Shown here piece after piece: positions 7,499 through 15,515 of a DNA stretch of 22,477 nucleotides. Numbering within the stretch: the first letter of the stretch is position 1; every line of letters starts with the position of its first letter. This DNA is from Flavobacterium psychrophilum (GTDB taxonomy: Bacteria > Bacteroidota > Bacteroidia > Flavobacteriales > Flavobacteriaceae): contig CALPPS020000041.1 of NCBI GenBank assembly GCA_943325515.2, positions 1 to 22,477 of the forward strand. Reading direction: 5' to 3'. A program made the position numbers and the translations under genes. Under the pieces are notes generated by a model. That model saw only the letters and a program-made list of their open reading frames with translations. It made no database searches and had not been told where the DNA came from.

Positions 7499-9928
7499 TT
7501 ATCGTTTTTTGAATTTTAAAAATTCTCCCTTAAAATTTTGATTTAAAATATTCATTTCAATAAAATCACTTGATGCATTTGGAATAACTTCTATTGATGC
7601 TTTCCCATTTGACATTCTAATTGACTCACTTCCTGTTGGTGTACCTTGGTTTTTTAGTGTTTGACCACCAGATAAACATTGGAAATATACTCTATCTTCA
7701 TAGTCCAAACAACGTAATTTATTTTTATCGACTGCAATAGCGGTTACCAAATAATTTCCATTTTTCATTTTTTCTGCTGATAATTTCAATCCATCGGCAG
7801 CACCATTTTTTGAATAACGATAATTTACATCAATAGTATCGGTTACTTTTTTTCCGTCATTTGTAATTCCAACAGCAACAAAGGTGTTTTTTCCCTCTGC
7901 AAAATTTACTTCCCAAGTCAATCCGCATGCTGGATAAGCGGTAATGTCTCTTGTTTTTACTCCTAAAGAAATACCATTTTGAAAGAACTCCACTTTAGTA
8001 CAATTACTAAAAACATTCAAAATTCGTGGAGTGTTTTTTGGACCTTGACGCTCTGTCCAAGTATGTGATTCGATATAAGTAAATGGTTTGTCACTCCAGT
8101 AACTTTTAAATACATAATAGGCATCTTTAGGATTTCCATTTCTGTCAACCAATCCTTTTTGATTCATATACGGAATATCATCTTCAGGGCGAAGAGGCGT
8201 TGCAAAGTCTTTAAAAGCCCATTGCATATTGCCAACAAATGTTGGGTCATTTTCAGAAATATGCAAATGCCAGTCAAATAAATCAACAATATAATTTTCG
8301 CTCCAATCCCCAATTTGGGCAATATTAGCCACTTTAGTTTGTACAATTGCTTCTTCCCAACCTTCTGATTTTATTTGACCTTCTCCATTAATTGGATTTT
8401 CAGAATGACGGCCAACGTGACTGTCACCGCCATATTCAGCATGAATAAAGTGCTTGTAATCTAATTTATATTTGTCAATAGCTTTCTTGTAACTTTTGAA
8501 ACTACCAGAATACCAGCCCGACCAAATTGAGGGAGAAAAAACATCTACAATTTTTGAACCTTCTTCATATTTACGTATTACAGTTTTACGATTAGGATCT
8601 AATTTGTGAGCAATATCATTAAGTTCTGTTAAAAAAACGTTCATTCTTTTTGTATTATCACCATCTTCAAAATCGGGCAACCAACTCATTTCATTTCCTA
8701 ATGACCATAGAATAATAGATGGGTGGTTGTAATTTTGTTGTATTATTTCGGTAAGCATATTTTTAGCATTAGTTTGCCAAACATCATTTCCAATACCACC
8801 ACGACACCACGGTAATTCGTCCCAAACTAATAATCCAAGTTCGTCACACGCTTTGTAAACTTCGGGATCTTGAGGATAATGTGCCAGTCGGACAAAATTC
8901 GCACCCATTTCTTTTATGGATTCCATGTCTATTCGCTGTTGCTCGTTTGACATCGCTGCTCCAACTCCCGCATGTTCTTCGTGACGGTGGGTTCCTCTAA
9001 TTAAAACTCTTTTTCCGTTGAGAAAAAAAGGACCGTTATCTTTAAATTCGAACCATCTAAAACCTACTCTATCTTCAATTTTATCCTTCTCAATGCCGTT
9101 TTCTAATAATGAAACCGCAACCGTATATAAATTTGGTTTGTTTATATCCCATAATTCAGGATTTTTAATATCATTAAAAACAATTATAGTTTCCTCTCCT
9201 GATAAATTTCCTTTTTTAGTCGCGACTATTTTCCCTTTTGGATTTGATAATTGGGCTACATAATTGAAACTGCTAGGATTTTGAAGATTTTTTACTGTTG
9301 CAATTACATTTAATGAAGCTAATTTTTCTGAAACTTTAGGTGTAATTATTTTAATGGCATCTAAGTTGTTTTTTGCCATTGAAAGTAACCAAACATCTCT
9401 TGTGATTCCACCATAAATAATAAAGTCGCTTTTTTGAGATGGAATTATTTCAATGTTATAACTATTATCAACACGCACTAAAACCTCATTATTTCCTTCA
9501 TTTATAAATTTAGTAATATCAAAAGTGAATCCGATATATCCTCCAATGTGCTCCCCAACTTCTTTTCCGTTTACATATACTTTTGTGGTAATATTGGATC
9601 CTTCAAAATATAATTTATATAGTTTATTGGGATTAATATTTGAAATAACAAGATTTTTTTTATACCAACTTGCACTTCTTCTGTAGCCAGGGTCATTATC
9701 AGTTGCGTCTTGACTATTCCAAGAATGAGGCAAGTTTAAGTCAACCCAATTCGTTGCGTTTTTTACTTCTAATATGTTTTTAGCATCATTCTCTAGATAA
9801 TTCCAATCTAAATTCAAGTTGATTTTAGATCTGACTGGAGTTTCTGATTTTTGAGCATGGATAGCGTTAAAAACAAATAATAAAATTACAATTAGTAAGT
9901 ATGTGTGAGTGTGAATTTTGAATTTCAT
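7499..9928 (-). CDS. Glycoside hydrolase family 2 (beta-glucuronidase or beta-galactosidase)
   Basis: An 809-residue exported GH2 enzyme with a signal peptide at 1-26 (AIHAQ). Domain order is a sugar-binding jelly roll (about 35-195, with NLPHSWN and VYVNGKEVGEHIGGYIGFTFDI split over two strands), an immunoglobulin-like domain (about 200-295), a TIM barrel (about 297-600) and further C-terminal beta domains. The acid/base is E413 in SLGNEMSW and the nucleophile is E498 in FIHAEYGG. N589-Q-K591 followed by GLVDRNGNPK resembles the Asn-x-Lys carboxylate-binding motif of beta-glucuronidases (E. coli N566/K568), which would suit this locus. Some GH2 beta-galactosidases have a similar stretch, so activity on glucuronate is suggested, not proven. 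The gene starts 5 bases after the GH88 stop, so the two are probably translated together, and it would trim the non-reducing ends of oligosaccharides after lyase action. Confidence 0.92.
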   Translation of the reverse strand: MKFKIHTHTYLLIVILLFVFNAIHAQKSETPVRSKINLNLDWNYLENDAKNILEVKNATNWVDLNLPHSWNSQDATDNDPGYRRSASWYKKNLVISNINPNKLYKLYFEGSNITTKVYVNGKEVGEHIGGYIGFTFDITKFINEGNNEVLVRVDNSYNIEIIPSQKSDFIIYGGITRDVWLLSMAKNNLDAIKIITPKVSEKLASLNVIATVKNLQNPSSFNYVAQLSNPKGKIVATKKGNLSGEETIIVFNDIKNPELWDINKPNLYTVAVSLLENGIEKDKIEDRVGFRWFEFKDNGPFFLNGKRVLIRGTHRHEEHAGVGAAMSNEQQRIDMESIKEMGANFVRLAHYPQDPEVYKACDELGLLVWDELPWCRGGIGNDVWQTNAKNMLTEIIQQNYNHPSIILWSLGNEMSWLPDFEDGDNTKRMNVFLTELNDIAHKLDPNRKTVIRKYEEGSKIVDVFSPSIWSGWYSGSFKSYKKAIDKYKLDYKHFIHAEYGGDSHVGRHSENPINGEGQIKSEGWEEAIVQTKVANIAQIGDWSENYIVDLFDWHLHISENDPTFVGNMQWAFKDFATPLRPEDDIPYMNQKGLVDRNGNPKDAYYVFKSYWSDKPFTYIESHTWTERQGPKNTPRILNVFSNCTKVEFFQNGISLGVKTRDITAYPACGLTWEVNFAEGKNTFVAVGITNDGKKVTDTIDVNYRYSKNGAADGLKLSAEKMKNGNYLVTAIAVDKNKLRCLDYEDRVYFQCLSGGQTLKNQGTPTGSESIRMSNGKASIEVIPNASSDFIEMNILNQNFKGEFLKFKKR

Positions 9929-9933
9929 AAAAA

Positions 9934-11106
9934 TTAAAGAGATTGTTTTCTAATAATTGCTTCCAAAAAATAATAATCGGCATATACAATTGGCTGGTCG
10001 ATTTCATCTTTTTTAGGCCAATTTCCAGTACTGTGATCTAAAATAAATGGTCCTTTTACAGCATCATTTAATAGATATTTATCAGAACTTAGTGTAGTTA
10101 TTACTTTATTTGAATAGTCTAAATAGGCTTGGTTTTTTGTAAAAGTATATAATTCTAATAATGCAGAAGCCATTACTGCTGCAGAAGAAACGTCTCTAGG
10201 TGCATTTGGTATACTAGTGTCATTAAAATCCCAATAGGGAATTCCATCTTCAGGTAATGTTTTATAATTTATATAATACTTGGCTGTAGCTTCAGCTTGT
10301 TTTAGGTATTCTTTGTTTTTTGTATAGCGATAAGACATCGTAAAACCGTAAACTGCCCAGGACTGTCCTCTTGCCCATGATGATTCGTCTTTGAATCCTT
10401 GAAAGGTGGCTTTTTTTCTTACTCCATGAGAAACGGTATCATAATCAACTACGTGGTAACAACTGTTGTCTTTTCTAAAATGATTTTTAAGTGTAGTATT
10501 TGCATGTTTAATTGCAATATTTCTAAAAGTAGAATCTCCAGAAATTTTTGATGCCTCAAATAACAATTCGAGATTTAACATGTTGTCAATAATAACTGGA
10601 TAATCGAAAAGTTCTTTGCTGTGATTCCAAGATCTGATTGCCCCAATTTTTGGATTGAATCTAGAAATAAGTGTTTGAGCGCTTTTAACAATAATATTTT
10701 TATACTTTTCATTATTTTCAACTGCTAAACCTTTACCGAAACTACCATATACTTTGAAACCCATGTCATGAGTAGTATTATTAAATTTTTCTTTTTCGAT
10801 AAATGCATTCCATAAAGCGGCTTTTTCTTTGTATCTAATATCGCCTGTAAGTTTGTAAATCTGCCATAGATTACCTGCGTAAAAACCACTTGTCCAATCT
10901 TTAGATTTTACTTTTTTTACAAGTCCAGTTGAACAATCCATACTTCTTGGAATCGCAACGGAATCAATTGGAAAATCTAAAAGTTTTGAAAATCTAGCAT
11001 TGATTTCTTTTTTAACTTCAATAGTAGCTGGTTTATATTGGCCTTTACAATTAAAATTGATTGTCGTAAATAAAATTATATAAAATAAAGAATTAAATTT
11101 CTTCAT
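9934..11106 (-). CDS. GH88 unsaturated glucuronyl hydrolase
   Basis: This enzyme removes the 4,5-unsaturated glucuronic acid that lyases leave on oligosaccharide ends. From the ATG at 11104-11106 the protein is 390 residues, the normal family size. A GTG 51 bases further upstream is in frame but would put 17 extra residues before the hydrophobic signal sequence, so the ATG is preferred. The signal ends near FNC at about residue 20, a weak lipobox. D114 in TTHDMGF and D174 in VIIDNMLNL match the two catalytic aspartates of the family, with the expected spacing (D115 and D175 in the streptococcal enzyme as I recall). SSWARGQSWAVYGF and PRDVSSAAVMASALLE are also family-typical. It is the first gene of the enzyme operon, behind the longest intergenic gap in the window. 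The presence of GH88 shows that a lyase acting at glucuronate or iduronate operates upstream in the degradation order. Confidence 0.93.
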   Translation of the reverse strand: MKKFNSLFYIILFTTINFNCKGQYKPATIEVKKEINARFSKLLDFPIDSVAIPRSMDCSTGLVKKVKSKDWTSGFYAGNLWQIYKLTGDIRYKEKAALWNAFIEKEKFNNTTHDMGFKVYGSFGKGLAVENNEKYKNIIVKSAQTLISRFNPKIGAIRSWNHSKELFDYPVIIDNMLNLELLFEASKISGDSTFRNIAIKHANTTLKNHFRKDNSCYHVVDYDTVSHGVRKKATFQGFKDESSWARGQSWAVYGFTMSYRYTKNKEYLKQAEATAKYYINYKTLPEDGIPYWDFNDTSIPNAPRDVSSAAVMASALLELYTFTKNQAYLDYSNKVITTLSSDKYLLNDAVKGPFILDHSTGNWPKKDEIDQPIVYADYYFLEAIIRKQSL

Positions 11107-11338
11107 ACAGTAGTTAAATATCTGATTAATAATAATCAAAAAAAAATGAATTTGCACAACTAAAAAAGACGTATTAACAATAAACTCAAAGAGATTATTA
11201 ATACCATCAAAATTGATTGAAGCAAGTGAATTTTAATTTTCTTGATTTTCATTGAACAAATATATAATTAGATAGGATTTCTAAAATCCAAAATAGGGTA
11301 TTCAAAAATACAAAAGTGACAAAAAAAGATAATTTATC
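11107..11338 (-). promoter_or_regulatory. Intergenic region likely carrying the promoter of the enzyme operon
   Basis: This is the longest gap in the window, between the regulator stop and the GH88 start, and no gene is visible in it. On the minus strand it contains a TATATTTG box (11257-11264) of the Bacteroidota -7 type. The plus-strand inverted repeat ATCAA-AA-TTGAT (11206-11217) is a possible but unproven operator. The position directly before the exported-enzyme operon, and directly downstream of an AraC-type regulator, makes it the best candidate binding site for that regulator in the window. Confidence 0.5.
11257..11264 (-). promoter_or_regulatory. Possible Bacteroidota -7 promoter element TATATTTG
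   Basis: On the minus strand this reads TATATTTG, matching TAnnTTTG, the -7 element of Bacteroidota sigma-ABfr promoters. No clear TTG lies at the expected 17-19 base distance upstream (only TTA at 17), so a promoter here would be weak or activator-dependent. The implied leader before the GH88 ATG is about 150 bases. Confidence 0.3.
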
Positions 11339-11340
11339 TT
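11321..11340 (-). terminator. Possible weak hairpin plus U-run after the regulator gene
   Basis: At the stop codon of the two-component regulator the sequence AAGATAA-T-TTATCTT (11326-11340) can fold into a short AT-only stem. In the direction of transcription it is followed by a run of Ts. The stem has no GC pairs apart from one, so it is at best a weak terminator that would partly separate the regulator from the enzyme operon. Confidence 0.25.
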
Positions 11341-14300
11341 AAGTTTTTGAATCGTTAGAAAATTTATTTAAGTATTGTGATGGAGTTTCTCCAAACTTTT
11401 TTTGAAAACATTTGCTAAAATATTTCGGATTATTGAACCCTACTTTATAACTAATTTGTGAAATGTTTATTTTATTTTGCTCTAATAATTGAGCTGCCCT
11501 TTTCATTCTAATTTCAAGAATAAACTCATTTGGAGTAAAGTTAGTCCATGCTTTTATTTTAGTAAAAAGCATCGTTCTACTTACACCTAGTTCTGAACAA
11601 AAGAAAGGAATATCAAATTGTTCGTTTGAGATATTTTCTTCCACAACTTTAAAAGCTTTCTTTAATAATTGTTCATCTAAAGACGAAACTGCTATTTCGC
11701 TTGGAACAAAATTATCTTCCGATGAAAATTTAGTTTTTAATCTTTGTTTAGATGCGAGCAAATTTTTTATTCTTAATTTAAATTCAATTAGGTTAAATGG
11801 TTTACTGATGTAATCATCTGCCCCGCTTTCTAATCCTTCAATTTTATAAATTAATGAAGATCGGGAAGTAAGTAATATAACTGGAATATGACTGGTTTTA
11901 ATGTTTTCCTTAATTTTAGCACACAATTCTGTACCTACCATTTCAGGCATAATTACATCGCTAACAATTAAATCGGGAAGAAATTTTAATGCTTTTTTTA
12001 ATCCAATTGCGCCATTTTCAGCAATGATGACATTGTATTCTGTTTTCAGAAGATTTTTCATAAAAGTTCTTAAAACTTTGTGGTCCTCTACAATTAAAAT
12101 AGTTAGTTTTTCATTAGCAACATCTAGGTCATTTATATCTTGCTCGTCATTAATTTCAGGTACATCTAGTTGAACCTCATATTGTGCAACATCATCGCTT
12201 ATTTTAAAATCTTTAATTATTTCTTTATCCGAAAGATGATTTCTTCCAAGCTGTATTGTTACTTTAAAAACAACTCCTTTTGTTTTTTTGTTTTCAACAG
12301 TAATAGTTCCTTTATGAAGATTTATAATGTTTTTCACAATAGACAACCCAATACCAGTTCCCTTGTTATAATTTATTTGAGCTTGATTATTGGTTGGGAT
12401 TTCAAAAAACAAGTCAAATATTTTTTCTATATGTTCCTTAGCAATTCCAATTCCGGTGTCTTCAACTTCAACAATAACTTCATTTTTTTCTTTTTTAATT
12501 CTTACAATAATTTCTCCACCTTTTGGAGTATATCGAAAGGCATTTGAAATCAAATTGTAGAACACACGTTCTAGTTTAAATCTATCGAAATAGACTACTA
12601 TTTCTTCATGAGAAGATTCAAATGTAAATTTATAACCACCATCTTTGGCATATTCTGTAAACGATAAAAAGATTTCCTTTATATATTTTACAATATTTCC
12701 TTCAGCAGCTTCTAGTACAAATTGATTGTTTTCAAACTTTCTAAAATCCATCAACCTGTTGATTAATTTCAAAAGATGATTGGCACTGCTTTCTATAACT
12801 AGGAGTTTTTTATACATTTCATTTGAACCATTATAGTTCAAAAGAATTTGTTGTAAAGGACCTAAAATTAAGGTTAGGGGAGTTCTAAACTCATGAGAAA
12901 TATTTGTAAAAAACTGAAGTTTTGCGCTGTTGTCTTTTTTATTTATTTCACTTTCTCTATATTCTAATAATAATTCCTGACGCAATTTTTCTTTAGATTT
13001 TATTATCCATACCAAACCATAAAGAGAAACCCATAATAAAATTGCATATAAAGAAAGTGCCCACCAGCTTTTCCAAGGCGCAGGTTTTACAACAATTTCT
13101 AAAGTAGTTGGAACAGCATTCCAGATTCCGTCATTATTAGCTCCTTTAACTTCAAAAACATAGGTCCCTGAATTTTGTATAGTAAAAGTTGCTGAAGTAT
13201 TTGAAGACGTAGTCCATTCGTTATCTAACCCTACCAGTCTATAAGAGTATTGATTATTTGTAGAATTTATAAAATTTGGAGTTGCAAAATTTATAGTAAA
13301 ATTTGCTTTGTCATAACTTAAAGAAAGTGATTTTGTAAAGGCAATTGTTTTTTCTAAAATGTCATTTTCATTAGCAACATTAATAGATTTGTTGGCAATT
13401 TTAAAATCGGTTAAAATTACTTGAGGTGAATATTTATTAACTGGGATTTTTTTTGTGTCAAAATAGGTAATACCCGAAGGACCGCCATAATAGAATTTAT
13501 GATACCCTAGTTGTAAAAAGGCATTGTCATTAAATTCATTACTTACTAAACCGTCTTTTTGGTCATAAATAAAAGCCGATTTGTTTGTTAAATTATATTT
13601 TATAATACCATAATTAGAACTCATCCACAAATTATTAGTATCATCTTCAGAAATAGAATGTATGGCTGTTACTTCTGAATCGTTTTTTTTAATATTTATT
13701 TTATTAAAATTTATACCGTCAAAATTATAAAGACCTTTTGCCTTTGTTCCTATCCAAATTTTTCCTTTTTTATCTTGAAACAATGATAAAATATCATCTC
13801 CAGAGAGTAATTTGTTATCAAAGAAATAGTGTTTTATGTGATACGTTTTGTTTTCAAAATCATTAAGATTAATCAAATTAAGTCCGCTTTGAGTTCCAAT
13901 CCACAAATTATCTTTTTTATCAATTAACAAAGTTCTGACTCTATTATTTGTCAAAAAATTATCGGAATAATTATCGTTGCCAATTATTTGATAGGAATTA
14001 TTTGAACTATCATATCTAATTAATCCTTTGCCGAATGTGCCTAACCAAAAAACATCATTTTTTCGCCCTTTTTTTATAACATATACCCCAGATTCTTTCA
14101 GTACACTCTTTAATTCAGGCGCAATTTTATCGTTTATAAATCTTTTAAATTTTACATCATAAGCTGCCAATCCTTCGGTAAAAGTTCCAATCCAAAGAAT
14201 ACCAGTATTTGAGAGGCACATTGATTTAATATTATCAACGGAAATACCATTAGATTCAGCCGAATTGATTTTTGAAGTAATTCCCGTTTTACTATCTAAA

Positions 14301-15436
14301 ACAGTAATTCCACCGCCTTCAGTTCCTATATATATGTTTTTATTTGAATCAGCAGCCAATGAACTAACCACATCATAACTAAGTGCACTTGTTCCAGAAT
14401 TTTGATTCAAATTGGTAAAATTGTTATTCGATTCATCCCAAATACTAATTCCGTTGTAATAAGATCCAATCCATACGGAACCTTTTTTATCTGTAAAAAC
14501 TGATTTAATTTTCCCAAAACTTGTCTTTCTGTCAGGATTATTATAAACTTTTTGAATACTTCCATCGTTTTGAATAGTACTAACACCCTCATAGGTTCCA
14601 ACCCAAGCAACTCCTTTTTTGTCAAAATCTAAAGTTCTTACATCAGCATCAATTTGATTTTGGTTTATCGAAAAGGGAAGTAGTTGTTTTGAAGTTGGAT
14701 CCAATTTTAAAAGTCCATTATTCTTAGTAGCAACCCATATGTTTCCTAAATAATCTTCTTTAATGTCTTGAACATAAACACTTTCGTTTTTTGATGTATA
14801 ATATTTTTTAAATAGAAATGTATTGCCTTTACGACTAATTAATCGGCACAATCCTTTGGAAGTCCCTATCCAAATTACTCCTTTTTTTGTTTCATATATG
14901 GATAAAACAAAATTATTTGGGAGACTTAAATTAGACTTTGAATTATGAAAAACAGAGGTGAATTTTTGAGACTTTTTATTAAAAATCGACAATCCTCCTG
15001 AAGTAGCAACCCAAATTTCATTTTTAATCTCTTTAATATTCCAAATTGTATTGTTAGACAAGGTATTAGAGGCATTGCCATGCAAATAATGCGTAAATAT
15101 ATTGGTGACTGGATTATAACAATTAAGGCCATTATAAGTTCCTACCCATATATTTCCCATTTTATCTCCTTCCAGTGAAAGAATATCATTATTACAAATT
15201 GACAAAGTATCTTTAGGATTGTTTCGAAAAACAGTGATGCTGCTTCCATCATATCTATTAAGGCCATCGCGAGTTCCAAACCACATTTGTCCCTGTAAAT
15301 CTTGATGAATAGCAATAACTGAACTTTGAGAAAGTCCATTTACAGTTGTAATATTTTTTAATCTATACCGGTTTTCTTGAGAGAAAGAACTGGTAGTAAA
15401 AAAAATAAAAAGGAAAAATATTAGAAGGTTTTTCAT
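11339..15436 (-). CDS. Hybrid two-component system sensor/regulator (HTCS), AraC output
   Basis: A 1365-residue one-protein signalling system typical of Bacteroidota polysaccharide loci. The order is: signal peptide (1-20); a periplasmic two-propeller sensor built from Reg_prop repeats such as QGQMWFGTRDGLNRYD (about 28-670); a Y_Y_Y domain (about 715-780, YSYRLVGLDNEWT); one membrane helix (about 787-808); HisKA with phospho-acceptor H848 in ISHEFRTPL; a HATPase with N-box near N963, DTGIGIAKEH and GTGIGLSIVKN; a receiver with D1160 in VSDVIMPEM and K in the SKPF loop; and an AraC-family helix-turn-helix pair (about 1262-1362). No domain is broken. Such sensors usually bind an oligosaccharide of the target polymer in the periplasm and switch on the locus. 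It lies between the catabolic genes and the exported enzymes, about 80 bases after the beta-helix gene upstream. Confidence 0.97.
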   Translation of the reverse strand: MKNLLIFFLFIFFTTSSFSQENRYRLKNITTVNGLSQSSVIAIHQDLQGQMWFGTRDGLNRYDGSSITVFRNNPKDTLSICNNDILSLEGDKMGNIWVGTYNGLNCYNPVTNIFTHYLHGNASNTLSNNTIWNIKEIKNEIWVATSGGLSIFNKKSQKFTSVFHNSKSNLSLPNNFVLSIYETKKGVIWIGTSKGLCRLISRKGNTFLFKKYYTSKNESVYVQDIKEDYLGNIWVATKNNGLLKLDPTSKQLLPFSINQNQIDADVRTLDFDKKGVAWVGTYEGVSTIQNDGSIQKVYNNPDRKTSFGKIKSVFTDKKGSVWIGSYYNGISIWDESNNNFTNLNQNSGTSALSYDVVSSLAADSNKNIYIGTEGGGITVLDSKTGITSKINSAESNGISVDNIKSMCLSNTGILWIGTFTEGLAAYDVKFKRFINDKIAPELKSVLKESGVYVIKKGRKNDVFWLGTFGKGLIRYDSSNNSYQIIGNDNYSDNFLTNNRVRTLLIDKKDNLWIGTQSGLNLINLNDFENKTYHIKHYFFDNKLLSGDDILSLFQDKKGKIWIGTKAKGLYNFDGINFNKINIKKNDSEVTAIHSISEDDTNNLWMSSNYGIIKYNLTNKSAFIYDQKDGLVSNEFNDNAFLQLGYHKFYYGGPSGITYFDTKKIPVNKYSPQVILTDFKIANKSINVANENDILEKTIAFTKSLSLSYDKANFTINFATPNFINSTNNQYSYRLVGLDNEWTTSSNTSATFTIQNSGTYVFEVKGANNDGIWNAVPTTLEIVVKPAPWKSWWALSLYAILLWVSLYGLVWIIKSKEKLRQELLLEYRESEINKKDNSAKLQFFTNISHEFRTPLTLILGPLQQILLNYNGSNEMYKKLLVIESSANHLLKLINRLMDFRKFENNQFVLEAAEGNIVKYIKEIFLSFTEYAKDGGYKFTFESSHEEIVVYFDRFKLERVFYNLISNAFRYTPKGGEIIVRIKKEKNEVIVEVEDTGIGIAKEHIEKIFDLFFEIPTNNQAQINYNKGTGIGLSIVKNIINLHKGTITVENKKTKGVVFKVTIQLGRNHLSDKEIIKDFKISDDVAQYEVQLDVPEINDEQDINDLDVANEKLTILIVEDHKVLRTFMKNLLKTEYNVIIAENGAIGLKKALKFLPDLIVSDVIMPEMVGTELCAKIKENIKTSHIPVILLTSRSSLIYKIEGLESGADDYISKPFNLIEFKLRIKNLLASKQRLKTKFSSEDNFVPSEIAVSSLDEQLLKKAFKVVEENISNEQFDIPFFCSELGVSRTMLFTKIKAWTNFTPNEFILEIRMKRAAQLLEQNKINISQISYKVGFNNPKYFSKCFQKKFGETPSQYLNKFSNDSKT

Positions 15437-15452
15437 ACTTTACTTATCTGAA

Positions 15453-15470
15453 AAATAATTAAAATTATTT
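15453..15470. repeat. Perfect AT-only inverted repeat before the HTCS gene
   Basis: AAATAATT-AA-AATTATTT has 8-base arms and lies 17 bases upstream of the HTCS ATG. It could be an operator or stem, but in DNA this AT-rich such palindromes also arise by chance. No matching -7 element is visible in the 79-base gap around it. Confidence 0.3.
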
Positions 15471-15515
15471 AATCATATAGTGAAATTAGTTTATTAAAAT
15501 TTGATAAACAAAAAA

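Noticed and set aside
11107..11157. N-terminal extension of the GH88 gene from a GTG start at 11155-11157
   Set aside because: It would place 17 residues before a clear MKKF-type signal sequence; the ATG at 11104-11106 gives the normal family length.
11901..12547. Plus-strand open frames opposite the HTCS gene
   Set aside because: They are antisense shadows of conserved receiver and kinase domains, with low-complexity hydrophobic translations and no family likeness.
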